A DNA stretch of 64,000 nt from Rhodococcoides kyotonense (GTDB taxonomy: Bacteria; Actinomycetota; Actinomycetes; Mycobacteriales; Mycobacteriaceae), in contig NZ_FZOW01000014.1 of assembly GCF_900188125.1 (NCBI RefSeq), positions 62,001 to 126,000 of the forward strand, read 5' to 3'. A program made the translations under genes and the position numbers. This document shows, one piece after another, positions 54,163-64,000 of the stretch; within the stretch, counting starts at the first letter, position 1; each line of letters starts with the position of its first letter. The notes under the pieces were generated by a model. The model saw only the letters and a program-made list of their open reading frames with translations, was not told where the DNA came from and made no database searches.

Positions 54163-57105
54163 TCAGCGCTTCTTCTTGGACCGCGCAGGCTTGGAGGTCT
54201 TCGCCTGTGCCCGAGCCGCCTCACGGCGTTCGCGGCGGGTGCCCTGTGCTGCGTTGTCTCCATCGGCAGCGCCACCGTCGGCCTTGTCCCCGGCCGGCTT
54301 GTCCCCGTTCGATGTCCCGCGTCGAACCTCGGTGCCGCCGCCCTCGTCGGGGCCCGAGTAGGTGAGTCCCCCGGTCGGACGCTCGTCGAGGCCTTTCGCG
54401 CGCAACGCCGACGGTGCAGAAGCCCCGACGGGCGCAGCAGGTCGCTCCTCGGTCGGCAGCGGCTTGGCCGCGGGCGCCTTCCGAGTGGAGACAGCCGCCT
54501 GCTGTTGCTGCCCGCCCGCACCGACCGGCGATGCGAGGCCAGGAGCGACGGCGAGTCCGGCGCCTGCTGCCGGGCCCGCCGGAGCAGGCGTTGCTTCCAC
54601 GGACAGGTTGAACAGGAAGCCGACCGACTCCTCCTTCAATCCGTCGAGCATGCCCTGGAACATGTCGTATCCCTCGCGCTGGTACTCGACGAGCGGATCA
54701 CGCTGCGCCATCGCACGCAGACCGATGCCCTCCTTGAGGTAGTCCATCTCGTAGAGGTGTTCGCGCCATTTGCGGTCGAGCACGGACAGCAACACGCGGC
54801 GCTCGAGCTCGCGCATACCGTTCTCGCCTGCGATCTCCTCGATCTCGGCTTCACGCTTGCTGTATGCGGCACGCGCGTCGGCGAGCAGTGCCTCCGACAA
54901 TTCTTCGCGGCTGAGGTCGCCCTTCTCGCCGAGTTCGTTCTCCTGCGTGAGTTCCTTGTGATCGACTCCGACCGGGTAGAGCGTCTTCAGCGCGGTCCAG
55001 AGCTGTTCGAGATCCCAGTCCTCGACGTAGCCTTCGCCGGTCGCGCCGTCGACGTAGGCAGTGATCACGTCGGTGATCATGCCTTCGACCTGGCCCTCCA
55101 TGTCAGCACCTTCGAGAATGCGGCGACGCTCCTCGTAGATGACCGTGCGCTGCTGGTTCATGACCTCGTCGTACTTGAGGACGTTCTTTCGGATCTCGAA
55201 GTTCTGCTGCTCGACCTGCGTCTGCGCGCTCTTGATGGCCTTCGAGACCATCTTGGCTTCGATCGGGACGTCGTCGGGCAGATTCAGTCGGGTCATGATC
55301 GACTCGAGTGCGCCGCCGTTGAAACGGCGCATCAACTCATCGCCCAGCGACAGGTAGAAGCGCGACTCACCGGGGTCACCCTGGCGGCCGGAACGACCAC
55401 GAAGCTGATTGTCGATTCGGCGCGAATCGTGACGTTCGGTGCCGAGAACGTACAGCCCGCCTGCTTCTCGGACCGTCTCGGCGTCGTCCTTGACCTGCTC
55501 CTTGACGGACTCGAGAGTCGAGTCCCATTCCGTCTGGTACTCGTCCGGGCTTTCCACCGGGTCGAGACCCTTCTTGCGAAGTTGCAGGTCGAGAATGATG
55601 TCGGGGTTTCCACCGAGCACGACGTCAGTTCCACGTCCGGCCATGTTGGTCGCCACGGTGACGGCTCCGAGACGGCCTGCCTCGGCGACGATCGTCGCTT
55701 CCTGCTCGTGGAACTTGGCGTTCAGAACGCTGTGGACGACGCCTCGCTTGGTGAACTGCTTGGAGAGATACTCCGAGCGCTCGACGCTGGTGGTGCCGAT
55801 CAGTACCGGCTGGCCCTTCTCGTGACGCGTGACGACGTCGGCGACCACTGCGTCGAACTTGGCCTCTTCGGTCTTGTAGATGAGGTCACCGTTGTCGACG
55901 CGAACCATGGGCCGGTTGGTCGGGATCGGAATGACTCCCAGTCCGTAGGTCTGATGCAGCTCGGCGGCCTCGGTCTGGGCTGTACCGGTCATACCGGACA
56001 GCTTCTCGTAGAGCCGGAAGTAGTTCTGCAGCGTGATCGTGGCGAGAGTCTGGTTCTCTGCCTTGATCTCGACCTTCTCCTTGGCCTCGATGGCCTGGTG
56101 CATACCTTCGTTGTACCGGCGACCGACGAGGATACGACCGGTGAACTCGTCGACGATGATGACCTCACCGTCGCGGACGATGTAGTCCTTGTCCTTGGTG
56201 TACAGCTCTTTCGCCTTGATGGCGTTGTTCAGGTAGCTGACGAGCGGCGAGTTGGCCGCCTCGTACAGGTTGTCGATACCGAGCTGGTCCTCGACGAGCT
56301 CCACGCCCGCCTCGTGTACGCCGACCGTGCGCTTCTTGATGTCCACCTCGTAGTGGACGTCCTGCTTCAGCAACGGTGCGATCCGCGCGAACTCTCCGTA
56401 CCACTTCGACGACGCGTCGGCGGGGCCCGAGATGATCAGCGGGGTGCGCGCCTCGTCGATGAGGATCGAATCGACCTCGTCGACGACGGCGAAGTTGTGG
56501 CCGCGCTGCACCAGGTCGTCGAGCGAGTGAGTCATGTTGTCGCGGAGGTAGTCGAAACCGAACTCGTTGTTGGTTCCGTAGGTGATGTCCGCCGCGTAGG
56601 CCGTGCGGCGCTCGGCCGGAGTCATTCCCGACAGGATCACGTCGGTCTCGAGACCGAGGAACCGGTGGACGCGTCCCATCCACTCGGAGTCACGCTTGGC
56701 GAGGTAGTCGTTGACCGTGACGACGTGGACGCCGTCTCCGGACAGTGCGTTGAGGTACGCGGGGAGCACACAGGTCAGGGTCTTGCCCTCACCGGTCTTC
56801 ATTTCGGCGACGTTGCCGAAGTGCAGTGCAGCACCACCCATCACCTGGACGTCGAAATGGCGCTGGGACAACACACGCCACGACGCCTCGCGGGCGACGG
56901 CGAAGGCTTCGGGCAGCAGCTCGTCCAGAGTCTCGCCGCCGGCGTAGCGCTCCTTGAACTCCGTGGTCTTGGCGCGCAACTCGTCGTCGGACAAGCCCTC
57001 GACGTCCGGGGACAGGGTGGACACGTGGTCAGCGATGTTCTTGAGTCGCTTGACCATGCGACCTTCACCAACACGGAGCAGCTTGGAAAACGACAGCGAA
57101 GGCAC
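54163..57105 (-). CDS. secA: Protein translocase ATPase SecA (SecA1)
   Basis: 980 residues. Walker [14 protein letters not shown]-type [16 protein letters not shown], the preprotein crosslinking domain, [30 protein letters not shown], and the [19 protein letters not shown] motif VI region. Helical scaffold/wing [14 protein letters not shown]. The C-terminal linker (about 840-980) is long and P/A/G/K-rich without the SecB-type zinc finger, ending [10 protein letters not shown]. It drives export through SecYEG. ATG 57105 is consistent with MLSKLLR-type starts in relatives; MVKRLKN at 57057 is the alternative. Confidence 0.97.
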   Translation of the reverse strand: MPSLSFSKLLRVGEGRMVKRLKNIADHVSTLSPDVEGLSDDELRAKTTEFKERYAGGETLDELLPEAFAVAREASWRVLSQRHFDVQVMGGAALHFGNVAEMKTGEGKTLTCVLPAYLNALSGDGVHVVTVNDYLAKRDSEWMGRVHRFLGLETDVILSGMTPAERRTAYAADITYGTNNEFGFDYLRDNMTHSLDDLVQRGHNFAVVDEVDSILIDEARTPLIISGPADASSKWYGEFARIAPLLKQDVHYEVDIKKRTVGVHEAGVELVEDQLGIDNLYEAANSPLVSYLNNAIKAKELYTKDKDYIVRDGEVIIVDEFTGRILVGRRYNEGMHQAIEAKEKVEIKAENQTLATITLQNYFRLYEKLSGMTGTAQTEAAELHQTYGLGVIPIPTNRPMVRVDNGDLIYKTEEAKFDAVVADVVTRHEKGQPVLIGTTSVERSEYLSKQFTKRGVVHSVLNAKFHEQEATIVAEAGRLGAVTVATNMAGRGTDVVLGGNPDIILDLQLRKKGLDPVESPDEYQTEWDSTLESVKEQVKDDAETVREAGGLYVLGTERHDSRRIDNQLRGRSGRQGDPGESRFYLSLGDELMRRFNGGALESIMTRLNLPDDVPIEAKMVSKAIKSAQTQVEQQNFEIRKNVLKYDEVMNQQRTVIYEERRRILEGADMEGQVEGMITDVITAYVDGATGEGYVEDWDLEQLWTALKTLYPVGVDHKELTQENELGEKGDLSREELSEALLADARAAYSKREAEIEEIAGENGMRELERRVLLSVLDRKWREHLYEMDYLKEGIGLRAMAQRDPLVEYQREGYDMFQGMLDGLKEESVGFLFNLSVEATPAPAGPAAGAGLAVAPGLASPVGAGGQQQQAAVSTRKAPAAKPLPTEERPAAPVGASAPSALRAKGLDERPTGGLTYSGPDEGGGTEVRRGTSNGDKPAGDKADGGAADGDNAAQGTRRERREAARAQAKTSKPARSKKKR

Positions 57106-57268
57106 GGGCTTTCTCGTCCTCGATCCTCGGTTACGGATATCGGCTAATCAGGGCGTCACAACTGCCGGGAGCACGACGCGCTCACGCCCGAGGCGCGAGT
57201 CGTCGGTGACCCGACGCGTCCATGGTAGGCGTTGCCGCGGTGGACGTAGAAGACCCACCACACCGAAA

Positions 57269-57304
57269 CGGGCCCGACCTGGGATTTCTCCCAGGACGGG
57301 CCCG
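57269..57304. terminator. Hairpin terminator downstream of hpf
   Basis: CGGGCCCG-A-CCTGGGA pairs with TCCCAGG-A-CGGGCCCG around a TTTC loop, with one A-A mismatch. 15 bases past the hpf stop. Confidence 0.85.
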
Positions 57305-57318
57305 CATGTCGGTGGATG

Positions 57319-57984
57319 TCAGGTGAGCCTGATCAGTCCGTAGTCGAACGCATGCCGTCGGTAGACGACGGATGGTCGATCCGTTGCGCTGTCATGGAAC
57401 AGGAAGAAGTCGTGTCCGACCAATTCCATCTCGTAGAGTGCGTCGTCCACACTCATCGGCGCGGCAGAGTGCACCTTGGTGCGCACGATCTGACCGGGTC
57501 CGGCAGGTACGTCCTCGAACGAGTCCAGTGAGATGGTCGGGTCGATGGCCAGAGAATCGTCTTCGGCGAGTTCTGCGGTGGCCTCGGCGACCGACACCGG
57601 GGTCTTCTCGCCGTAGTGGACCTTGCGACGGTCCTTGGTCCTACGGAGTCGACTCTCGAGCTTGGACGTCACCGATTCCAGAGCGGCATAGAAACTGTCG
57701 GCACAGGCTTCTGCACGGACAACCGGACCCTTGCCTTTCGCGGTGATCTCCACGCGCTGACAGGCCTTGCGTTGGCGACGGTTGCGTTCGTGCTGGAGTT
57801 CGACGTCGAACAGGTATATGGAGGGGTCGAATCGTTCGAGCCGGGCGAGTTTTTCGGATACGTAGACCCGGAAGTGATCCGGAATCTCGACGTTGCGGCC
57901 TTTGACCACGACGTCGGCATGGTTGGTGGACTCGTCCGAAGGCTTCTCGTCGAAGAAAACAGAAGCTTGTGAAGGGGTCGTCAC
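57319..57984 (-). CDS. hpf: Long-form ribosome hibernation promoting factor HPF
   Basis: 221 residues from GTG 57984 with a GGGAGG site. N-terminal S30AE domain (VVVKGRNVEIPDHFRVYVSEKLARL, quoted as GRNVEIPDHFRVYV; AEACADSFYAALESVTSKLE as DSFYAALESV) and the C-terminal dimerisation domain (SVDDALYEMELVGHDFFLFHD, as ALYEMELVGHDFFLF, then VVYRRHAFDYGLIRL). Long HPF silences ribosomes as 100S dimers or, in mycobacteria, as 70S monomers. Homologue of Rv3241c. Confidence 0.93.
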   Translation of the reverse strand: MTTPSQASVFFDEKPSDESTNHADVVVKGRNVEIPDHFRVYVSEKLARLERFDPSIYLFDVELQHERNRRQRKACQRVEITAKGKGPVVRAEACADSFYAALESVTSKLESRLRRTKDRRKVHYGEKTPVSVAEATAELAEDDSLAIDPTISLDSFEDVPAGPGQIVRTKVHSAAPMSVDDALYEMELVGHDFFLFHDSATDRPSVVYRRHAFDYGLIRLT

Positions 57985-58211
57985 GCGTACCTCCCGATAT
58001 CGGTCGCGTCGCGATGTGCGACGCGGCAAGTGCTCATGCCGACTGGGGAACCAACCGGCATCATTTTCTGCCGCATCACCTCCACGTACGAGAACAACGC
58101 ATCCGCCTTCGAAGGGCGTGCACACGACGCTAGTCGGTCATCCGCTCGTGTGCCACTGTTCATCCGAATTCGGTAGCGGGGCGTGTCGCAGCCGCGCCCG
58201 TCCGTCGCATG

Positions 58212-58892
58212 TCAGACCGCTGCAAGTACCAGCACACCGTCGACTCGGACACCGAAATCGTTTAGTACACAGACCGTTTCGGCAGCCGTCGATCCTGTCG
58301 TGAGTACGTCGTCGACCACGACGACGGTGACGTCGACGGGCGCAGGCCCGGTGCCGCCTCGCCGCAACACTGGAGGCGCCGTCAAGATTCGACCCGCAAC
58401 GTTGGCTTGCCGCTCCGCGGCCCCGAGGCCGACCGAGTCACGTACTCCCCTACCCATCCGCAACACGTGCGGGACCGACACGTTCTCGGGCCGTAGCGCC
58501 GACGCCGCCGCCCGGGCGAACCGCTCGACGTGGTCCCCGCCGCGAATGCGCGCGGCCCGCGCACGCGAGGGTGCAGGCACGAGCGCGAGTGCGGCGAACT
58601 CGGGCGGATCCAGTTCACCGAAGAGACGCAAGTGAGACACCGCACGCGCCAGCGCATGCCCCAACGGGACTGCGAGATCGTGTCGGTTGCGTTCCTTCAA
58701 CGCGAGAACGGCACCGCGGCAGGCACCCGCGTAGGGCCCGAGCGCCCAGCACGGTACGCCGACGTCCACGCGCGGCCGCACCGCGACCGGTGGTCGGACG
58801 AGAGACTCCTCGCATCTGATGCACCACGATGCACCAGGTGTGTCGCAGCCACCGCATTCACGAGGAAGTACCAGGTCGAAGAGCGTCCGCAT
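58212..58892 (-). CDS. ComF-family phosphoribosyltransferase-like protein
   Basis: 226 residues. An N-terminal zinc-finger pair CGGC and CIRC (residues 13-16 and 24-27) and a C-terminal type-I phosphoribosyltransferase PRPP loop VVVVDDVLTTGSTAAE. In competent bacteria ComF acts with ssDNA uptake; in actinobacteria its role is unknown. ATG 58892. Homologue of Rv3242c, downstream of lpqB. 227 bases separate it from hpf. Confidence 0.88.
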   Translation of the reverse strand: MRTLFDLVLPRECGGCDTPGASWCIRCEESLVRPPVAVRPRVDVGVPCWALGPYAGACRGAVLALKERNRHDLAVPLGHALARAVSHLRLFGELDPPEFAALALVPAPSRARAARIRGGDHVERFARAAASALRPENVSVPHVLRMGRGVRDSVGLGAAERQANVAGRILTAPPVLRRGGTGPAPVDVTVVVVDDVLTTGSTAAETVCVLNDFGVRVDGVLVLAAV

Positions 58893-58942
58893 GGGCGGAG
58901 AGTATGACGACCGGGTCCGACACGATCGCGTCGCGTCATGAC

Positions 58943-60718
58943 TCAGCCGGGCAGGATCGGCGTCGCCTTCACTCCGGCGAGGCCGGGAACCTCCCGCCAA
59001 TATCGGTCTCCGGCCGGGTCGTTGTTGTCCAACTCGAACACCGCACGCGAATCGGCGACGAACTCGTTCGACGGCGACGCGTCCACCGACAGCACCGGCG
59101 CGGTCAGATTTCGGCTCGGGAGCGCGTCGAGCCTCGATCCGTCGGTCGTGACCTGCACGACGGGGACGTCGGTTGCGATGCGGACGATGACGATCGAATC
59201 ACCGGTGCTCCAGTCGAGCGCCAACGCATCGCTACCGAGCCCGTTGGCCACGGCTCTGGGCGAAGTCAGCGAGTAGAGCCCGTTCTCTTGACGCACGACG
59301 GTGGCGACGTACACGAGACCGTCGACGATCATGGCCGCACGAACTCCGTCGCGAGACAAGCGCAGATCCGTGATTCTGGAGCCGAGCGCCGTGACCGCAC
59401 CTGCGTCCACCGGAACCACCGACACCTGCCCGGTGGCCGGATCACGAGCTGCGCGAATGACATTCGTTCCGTCGATGACGGCCCATACGGCATTGTTGTC
59501 CGCACCCCACGTCGGCCTCGTGATCGATTGCCCCTCAGCCACCGGGAACGCGCCACTGTCGTAGCCGCCGATCATCAACGCCGACGACGGCTCGGGAGCC
59601 GGCCGCCCGGTGTCGGCGACGCCTGCGACGAGCGTACCGTCGGTGGACAGGGCAACCGTCCTCAAGTTGGTGACCGTTCCGAAATAGCCTGGTACAGGCG
59701 TGGTTCCGGTGTCATCGACGGACACGAGCCGCCCACCGACCACTGCATGCAATCCGACGGTGTCTTCCGGCGTACCGAGAGGATCGAATTCGGCCACGTC
59801 GAGCGTGGTCCATCCATCGGGTTTGGAGTTGTCCAGCGGCTGGCCGTCCGCCAGCAGCACGTACGGGCCGGAGATCTCGGCCGACGCCAACGTCCAGATC
59901 ACCTGCGCTGCAAGCAGTTCACGGTTCTTGGCATCCATCGACTGCAGACCGCCGAAATCGATACGGACACCACCGGATCCGACACCGACCTGCCCGGTTC
60001 GACCGTCCGCCTTGGTGATCGGTCCGCGGACGCCGACGTCGTCGGCGAGTTCGTTGGAGACCGCGGACTCCAACGTCGACTTGGGTCCGTCGATCAGCAG
60101 TTGCACGAGCTGGTTCGCCATCTGGTCCGACGCACCCGTCAGCCATCGCACGTCGGGAACGAGTTCCGAGCCCAGTGGATCGACGAAATACAGCGATTTA
60201 CGTTGGTAGGCACTGAAGAACTGGGATCTGTCGATGAGGACACCGGGAGGCAACTCGTCGATACGCCACTCTCCGTCGACCTTCACCATCTTGATCGTCG
60301 TGTCGACCGTTCCTGCGCCCGCCTGGTAGTCGCCGCCGGACGCCAACAGCCCCACGGTGTTGGACCGAAGGGTGTACTCCGCCTCGGTGTCCGTTCGTGG
60401 CCCGTACAGAAGGTCGATCTTGTCCGCGACAACGGTCTTCGCACCGTCGTCCCACCCGGTCGATGCCCCGCTCGTGAGGAACTGCCGCGCAGCCTGATGC
60501 CGGTTCGCGGAACTGGCACTCGCCGCGATGAAGTCCCGCACGAGACGGTCCGGTTCCCGACCCGCGGCCGGAGGCGGTGGCGTCGTGGTTTCCGCGCCGG
60601 CGGCGCTCAGCGAGCCGATCGCCTGCGGCGTCGACGATTCGGGCAGGCTCGCGCACCCGACGAGGAGCGCCAGGACACTGCACAGGACCACCAACGGCCC
60701 GATTCCGCGAGAATTCAC
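58943..60718 (-). CDS. lpqB: Lipoprotein LpqB, MtrAB accessory protein
   Basis: 591 residues from GTG 60718. Signal peptide with lipobox LLVGC (Cys22), an N-terminal GerMN domain (about 130-300; [16 protein letters not shown]) and a C-terminal beta-propeller. LpqB binds the extracellular part of MtrB and tunes MtrA phosphorylation in mycobacteria. GTGA overlap with mtrB. Confidence 0.93.
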   Translation of the reverse strand: MNSRGIGPLVVLCSVLALLVGCASLPESSTPQAIGSLSAAGAETTTPPPPAAGREPDRLVRDFIAASASSANRHQAARQFLTSGASTGWDDGAKTVVADKIDLLYGPRTDTEAEYTLRSNTVGLLASGGDYQAGAGTVDTTIKMVKVDGEWRIDELPPGVLIDRSQFFSAYQRKSLYFVDPLGSELVPDVRWLTGASDQMANQLVQLLIDGPKSTLESAVSNELADDVGVRGPITKADGRTGQVGVGSGGVRIDFGGLQSMDAKNRELLAAQVIWTLASAEISGPYVLLADGQPLDNSKPDGWTTLDVAEFDPLGTPEDTVGLHAVVGGRLVSVDDTGTTPVPGYFGTVTNLRTVALSTDGTLVAGVADTGRPAPEPSSALMIGGYDSGAFPVAEGQSITRPTWGADNNAVWAVIDGTNVIRAARDPATGQVSVVPVDAGAVTALGSRITDLRLSRDGVRAAMIVDGLVYVATVVRQENGLYSLTSPRAVANGLGSDALALDWSTGDSIVIVRIATDVPVVQVTTDGSRLDALPSRNLTAPVLSVDASPSNEFVADSRAVFELDNNDPAGDRYWREVPGLAGVKATPILPG

Positions 60719-62478
60719 GCGTCTCCTTCGCTGCCGTGCGGGTCGGGTGCATCGTCCGACGCGCGGGGCACGGTCAACGCCTTCGACGCGTTGTCCATCT
60801 TCGGGACCGCGACCGCCCTCGTGATCTGGTCGTTCGGGAGCGGCTGCCCCTGGGTGTACTGCTTCGTGCTCGGCTTCAGTGGCAACGGACTGCCGATCAC
60901 CTTGTGCCCGCGCACGAGTGGCAACGTCAAGCGGAAGCACGCACCCTCACCGAGGGCACCCCATGCTTCGAGCTTGCCGTCGTGCAGCCGCGCGTCTTCG
61001 ACACTGATCGCGAGCCCGAGGCCCGTACCGCCGGATCGACGAACGCGCGACGGGTCCGAGCGCCAGAACCGATTGAAGACGAGTTTCTCTTCTCCCGGGC
61101 GCAGTCCGATGCCTTGATCTCGGACGACGAACGCGGCGGCATCCGAGTTGGCACGCAGCCTGATCAGAACCGGCTTTCCCTCGCCGTGGTCGATGGCGTT
61201 CGCCAAGAGATTGCGCAATATTCGTTCCACACGTCGTGGGTCGACCTCGGCGACGACGGACTGATCGGGAAGATCGACGATCAGTTCCGTTCCGCTCTCC
61301 TTCGCGAGGTGCCGGACTGTCGACACTGCAGCCCTGGCACACATCCTGAGGTCGAGCTGCTCGGCGGCGAGCTCGGCCACACCCGCGTCGTGCCGACTGA
61401 TCTCGAGAAGGTCACCGAGCAGAGTCTCGAACCGATCGAGCTCGTTGACGAGCAGTTCCGACGACCGTCGCAGCGCAGGGTCCATGTCCCCGCTACCGTC
61501 GTGAATGAGGTCGGCTGCCATGCGGACTGTCGTCAGCGGAGTACGCAACTCGTGGCTGACGTCGGATGTGAAGCGGCGCTGAAGGTTTCCGAACTCCTCG
61601 AGCTGAGTGATCTGTTTGGACAGACTCTCGGCCATCTCGTTGAACGACATGGCAAGCCTGGCCATGTCGTCCTCGCCGCGAACCGGCATTCGTTCCTTGA
61701 GTCGTCCGTCGGCGAATCGAACGGCGATGCGCGACGCGGAACGAATCGGTATGACGACCTGCCGCGCAACCAGCATGGCGATCGCTGCGAGCAGCACCAA
61801 CAGGACGACGGCGCCGATCAGCAACGTTCCACGCACGAGCGACAGAGTGCGCTCCTCGCTGCCGAGCGGAAACACCAGGTACAGCTCCAGGGACGAGATG
61901 TCGGAGCCGGTCGGTGTACCGAGAATCAACGCCGGTCCGGAGTACCCACCCTGCTCGGGGTCGGTGACGGTCGCGAACTGGTAACTGATCTGCCCGTTCG
62001 TGACGAAGTTTCTCAGGCTCTGCGGAATCTGATCCGCGGGCCCGACCGACGCGTCGGCGCGCACGCTGTCGCCCTCGACGACGAGGACGGGATCGAAGGT
62101 GCCTGCCGAACCCGACGCCTGCCCTGCATCGATGTCTCTACTGGTGAGCTGCGCGCGCGCACGTTCCAGCCGAAGATCGAGACCGGTCGAGTCGTCGGCA
62201 CCCGCCAGCGAACCCTCGACGGTCAAACGACTGCGATCGAGTTCCTCGGTCGCGGCAGTGATCTTCGCTTCCAGCAGACGATCGGTGATCTGGCTGGTCA
62301 ACACCATGCCGAGAATAGTGATGACGACCAGGGACAGCGTCAGCGTCGACACCACCACACGCAGCTGGAGCGAGCGGCGCCACATGTGGCCGAGCGAGGT
62401 GCTCACCGAGCGAAACCAACGCAGGAGCGGCGAGAAGGTTCCGTTTATTCTGCGCCGCGAACGGGAGAACCAGATCAC
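60715..62478 (-). CDS. mtrB: Sensor histidine kinase MtrB
   Basis: 587 residues from GTG 62478 overlapping the mtrA stop. Two membrane helices (about 38-60 and 205-228) flank a 145-residue extracellular domain; then HAMP, HisKA with phospho-acceptor [17 protein letters not shown], and HATPase_c with [19 protein letters not shown] and [10 protein letters not shown]. It senses cell-wall/septal state and phosphorylates MtrA to control division and envelope genes. Confidence 0.95.
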   Translation of the reverse strand: MIWFSRSRRRINGTFSPLLRWFRSVSTSLGHMWRRSLQLRVVVSTLTLSLVVITILGMVLTSQITDRLLEAKITAATEELDRSRLTVEGSLAGADDSTGLDLRLERARAQLTSRDIDAGQASGSAGTFDPVLVVEGDSVRADASVGPADQIPQSLRNFVTNGQISYQFATVTDPEQGGYSGPALILGTPTGSDISSLELYLVFPLGSEERTLSLVRGTLLIGAVVLLVLLAAIAMLVARQVVIPIRSASRIAVRFADGRLKERMPVRGEDDMARLAMSFNEMAESLSKQITQLEEFGNLQRRFTSDVSHELRTPLTTVRMAADLIHDGSGDMDPALRRSSELLVNELDRFETLLGDLLEISRHDAGVAELAAEQLDLRMCARAAVSTVRHLAKESGTELIVDLPDQSVVAEVDPRRVERILRNLLANAIDHGEGKPVLIRLRANSDAAAFVVRDQGIGLRPGEEKLVFNRFWRSDPSRVRRSGGTGLGLAISVEDARLHDGKLEAWGALGEGACFRLTLPLVRGHKVIGSPLPLKPSTKQYTQGQPLPNDQITRAVAVPKMDNASKALTVPRASDDAPDPHGSEGDA

Positions 62479-63152
62479 GGCGGTCCGGCCTTGTAGCCGA
62501 CCCCTCTCACGGTCAGCACAACCTCGGGGTTCTCCGGATCCTTCTCGACCTTGGCGCGTAGGCGCTGCACGTGCACGTTGACCAACCGCGTATCGGCCGC
62601 ATGCCGGTAACCCCACACCTGTTCGAGCAACACCTCGCGAGTGAACACCTGACGCGGCTTGCGCGCAAGTGCGACGAGCAGGTCGAACTCGAGCGGCGTC
62701 AGGGATACGAGCTCCTCGCCGCGGCTCACCTTGTGCGCAGGAACATCGATGACGATGTCGGCGATGGACAGCAATTCGGCGGGCTCGTCCTCGGTCCTGC
62801 GCAGGCGCGCACGGACGCGGGCGACGAGTTCCTTCGGCTTGAACGGCTTCATGATGTAGTCGTCGGCACCCGATTCGAGTCCGAGGACCACGTCGACGGT
62901 GTCGGTCTTCGCCGTCAACATCACGATCGGAACTCCGGAATCGGCACGCAGCACACGGCACACGTCGATTCCGTTCATTCCGGGAAGCATCAGATCGAGC
63001 AGTACCAGATCGGGACGGTTCTCTCGAACCGCGGACAACGCTTGGGTGCCGTCACCGACCACGAACGGTTCGAAACCCTCGCCGCGAAGGACGATGGTCA
63101 ACATTTCGGCGAGAGCCGAATCGTCGTCGACTACAAGAATCCGAGGCTTCAT
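62475..63152 (-). CDS. mtrA: Response regulator MtrA
   Basis: 225 residues, OmpR/PhoB class. Receiver domain with VVDDD acidic pocket, phospho-acceptor Asp53 in LLDLMLPG, switch Thr in MLTAK; winged helix ending [20 protein letters not shown] and [13 protein letters not shown]. Controls replication, division and peptidoglycan enzymes in mycobacteria/corynebacteria. Five bases from the tmk stop, part of the sahH-tmk-mtrAB-lpqB operon. Confidence 0.97.
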   Translation of the reverse strand: MKPRILVVDDDSALAEMLTIVLRGEGFEPFVVGDGTQALSAVRENRPDLVLLDLMLPGMNGIDVCRVLRADSGVPIVMLTAKTDTVDVVLGLESGADDYIMKPFKPKELVARVRARLRRTEDEPAELLSIADIVIDVPAHKVSRGEELVSLTPLEFDLLVALARKPRQVFTREVLLEQVWGYRHAADTRLVNVHVQRLRAKVEKDPENPEVVLTVRGVGYKAGPP

Positions 63153-63156
63153 GGTC

Positions 63157-63822
63157 CTATGTTGTCACTTTCCCGCCGTCAGATGGCTGATTGAAGATGT
63201 CGGCGGCGAGTCGATCCGGATCCACGTCGGGCCCGACGACCTCCCACGACGACCCCCACTCCGCCGCTGCGAGCCCACCGTAGACCGCGGATGTACGGCT
63301 CTGCAGAGATCCGTCACGCTCGTAGGCGTCACGGGTACGCGACGCGTCGTCGGCCTCCCGTGAGGCGGCGCGCTCGGCAGCCAAGTCCACGGGGACGTCG
63401 AGCAGGATCTGTACGTCCGGGACGGGGACGCCGAAACGCTCGAACTCGAGCGCGCGAATCCACTCGACCGCTTCGCCGTCGGCGGACTGCTCCAACCGAG
63501 CCGCCGTGTACGCGGCATTGGATGCCACATATCGGTCGAGTAAGACGATGTCGTTGTGCGAGAGCGCTTTTCGCAGATCCGGCGCGGCATACTTGCGATC
63601 GAGAGCGAACAACAGAGCCATCGCGTGCACGCTCTGCGCGGTATCACCGTGCTCGCCGCGCAACGCTTCCGCTGCCAGATCGGCGTGGACCGAGGAGTCG
63701 TAACGAGGAAATCCGATTCGGGTGACCTCGAGGTCGTCTCGTTCCCACGCCGAGACGAGCCGACGGGCGAGCGTGTTCTTGCCCGCGCCGTCGACTCCCT
63801 CGATGACGATCAGTGTGCCCAC
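63157..63822 (-). CDS. tmk: Thymidylate kinase
   Basis: 221 residues starting GTG. P-loop GVDGAGKNTL, DR(Y) motif LLDRYVASNAAY, and base-binding FPRYDS. It phosphorylates dTMP to dTDP. The P-loop carries Asn where other kinases have S/T/R. Seven bases downstream of sahH. Confidence 0.93.
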   Translation of the reverse strand: MGTLIVIEGVDGAGKNTLARRLVSAWERDDLEVTRIGFPRYDSSVHADLAAEALRGEHGDTAQSVHAMALLFALDRKYAAPDLRKALSHNDIVLLDRYVASNAAYTAARLEQSADGEAVEWIRALEFERFGVPVPDVQILLDVPVDLAAERAASREADDASRTRDAYERDGSLQSRTSAVYGGLAAAEWGSSWEVVGPDVDPDRLAADIFNQPSDGGKVTT

Positions 63823-63829
63823 AGGAGCG

Positions 63830-64000
63830 TCAGTACCGGTAGTGCTCGGGCTTGTACGGACCCTCGACGTCGACGCCGATGTACTCCGCCTGCTCCTTGG
63901 TCAGCTTGGTGATGGTGCCACCGAGTGCCTCGACGTGGATACGGGCCACCTTCTCGTCGAGGTGCTTCGGCAGGCGGTAGACCTCGTTGTCGTACTCGTC
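63830..64000 (-). CDS. sahH: Adenosylhomocysteinase, C-terminal 56 residues (truncated by window edge)
   Basis: Reverse translation from the window end gives [20 protein letters not shown], continuing through a [15 protein letters not shown] segment to end KPEHYRY, the invariant SAHH C-terminus with the lysine/tyrosine that contact NAD+ of the neighbouring subunit. The enzyme splits S-adenosylhomocysteine. The rest lies beyond the window. Confidence 0.95.
   Translation of the reverse strand, partial: DEYDNEVYRLPKHLDEKVARIHVEALGGTITKLTKEQAEYIGVDVEGPYKPEHYRY

Noticed and set aside
53629-57147. A 1172-codon open frame on the plus strand opposite secA
   Set aside because: It mirrors the secA coding frame; high GC leaves few stops on the antisense strand. 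The product has no domain pattern and secA is beyond doubt.
58829-61117. A 762-codon open frame on the plus strand opposite lpqB/mtrB
   Set aside because: Antisense shadow of lpqB and mtrB, with an arginine/histidine-rich composition and no family motif.

Overview
The window is high-GC actinobacterial DNA, most likely from Rhodococcus or a close relative in the Nocardiaceae. The evidence is the gene content (AdnAB, WhiB1, SigH/RshA, PdtaS, MtrAB-LpqB, a WS/DGAT acyltransferase, bL37) and the gene order. That order follows the Mycobacterium tuberculosis chromosome from about Rv3199c (nudC) to Rv3248c (sahH); this comparison is from memory of the H37Rv map, no search was run. No tRNA, rRNA, CRISPR array, insertion sequence or phage gene was seen.

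Region 1 (1-10.5 kb) is conserved backbone: nudC, a K+ channel with an RCK domain, a small DoxX-like protein, the adnB-adnA helicase-nuclease pair, lipV and an alkyltransferase-like protein.

Region 2 (10.5-27.5 kb) is an accessory block sitting where mycobacteria go directly from Rv3204 to Rv3205c. It holds a hotdog thioesterase, a MobA-MoeA fusion, a nitrite assimilation operon (narK-nirB-nirD-nnaR-sirohydrochlorin chelatase, minus strand), and a six-gene minus-strand operon whose products are all exported or membrane-bound (beta-propeller lipoprotein, Rieske lipoprotein, DUF2231, DUF305, CopC-CopD, YcnI). That operon ends in a strong bidirectional hairpin. A divergent MFS transporter/GntR regulator pair closes the block. 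The six-gene operon is the best candidate for an undescribed system: copper-handling families are combined with a Rieske donor and a propeller that carries seven histidines at blade-equivalent positions.

Region 3 (27.5-47.3 kb) returns to backbone: TIGR02569 protein, moeZ, DUF3152, TetR, DUF3107, ferritin-like protein, rhlE, PQQ-like protein, parA-like ATPase, an inserted DHA2 efflux pump, histidine phosphatase, membrane protein, diacylglycerol kinase-like protein, whiB1 with a CRP-like site, pdtaS, a biotinyl carrier protein, the 24-residue ribosomal protein bL37, rshA, sigH with its own SigH-type promoter, ybaK, aroA and rsgA.

Region 4 (47.3-53.4 kb) is lipid metabolism: two tandem fatty-acid desaturases, the ferredoxin-reductase partner and a WS/DGAT protein. 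The two desaturase transcription units share an upstream sequence element.

Region 5 (53.4-64 kb) is a housekeeping run: an Rv3235-like protein, secA, hpf, a ComF-type phosphoribosyltransferase, lpqB, mtrB, mtrA, tmk and the 3' end of sahH, the last six tightly packed as one operon.
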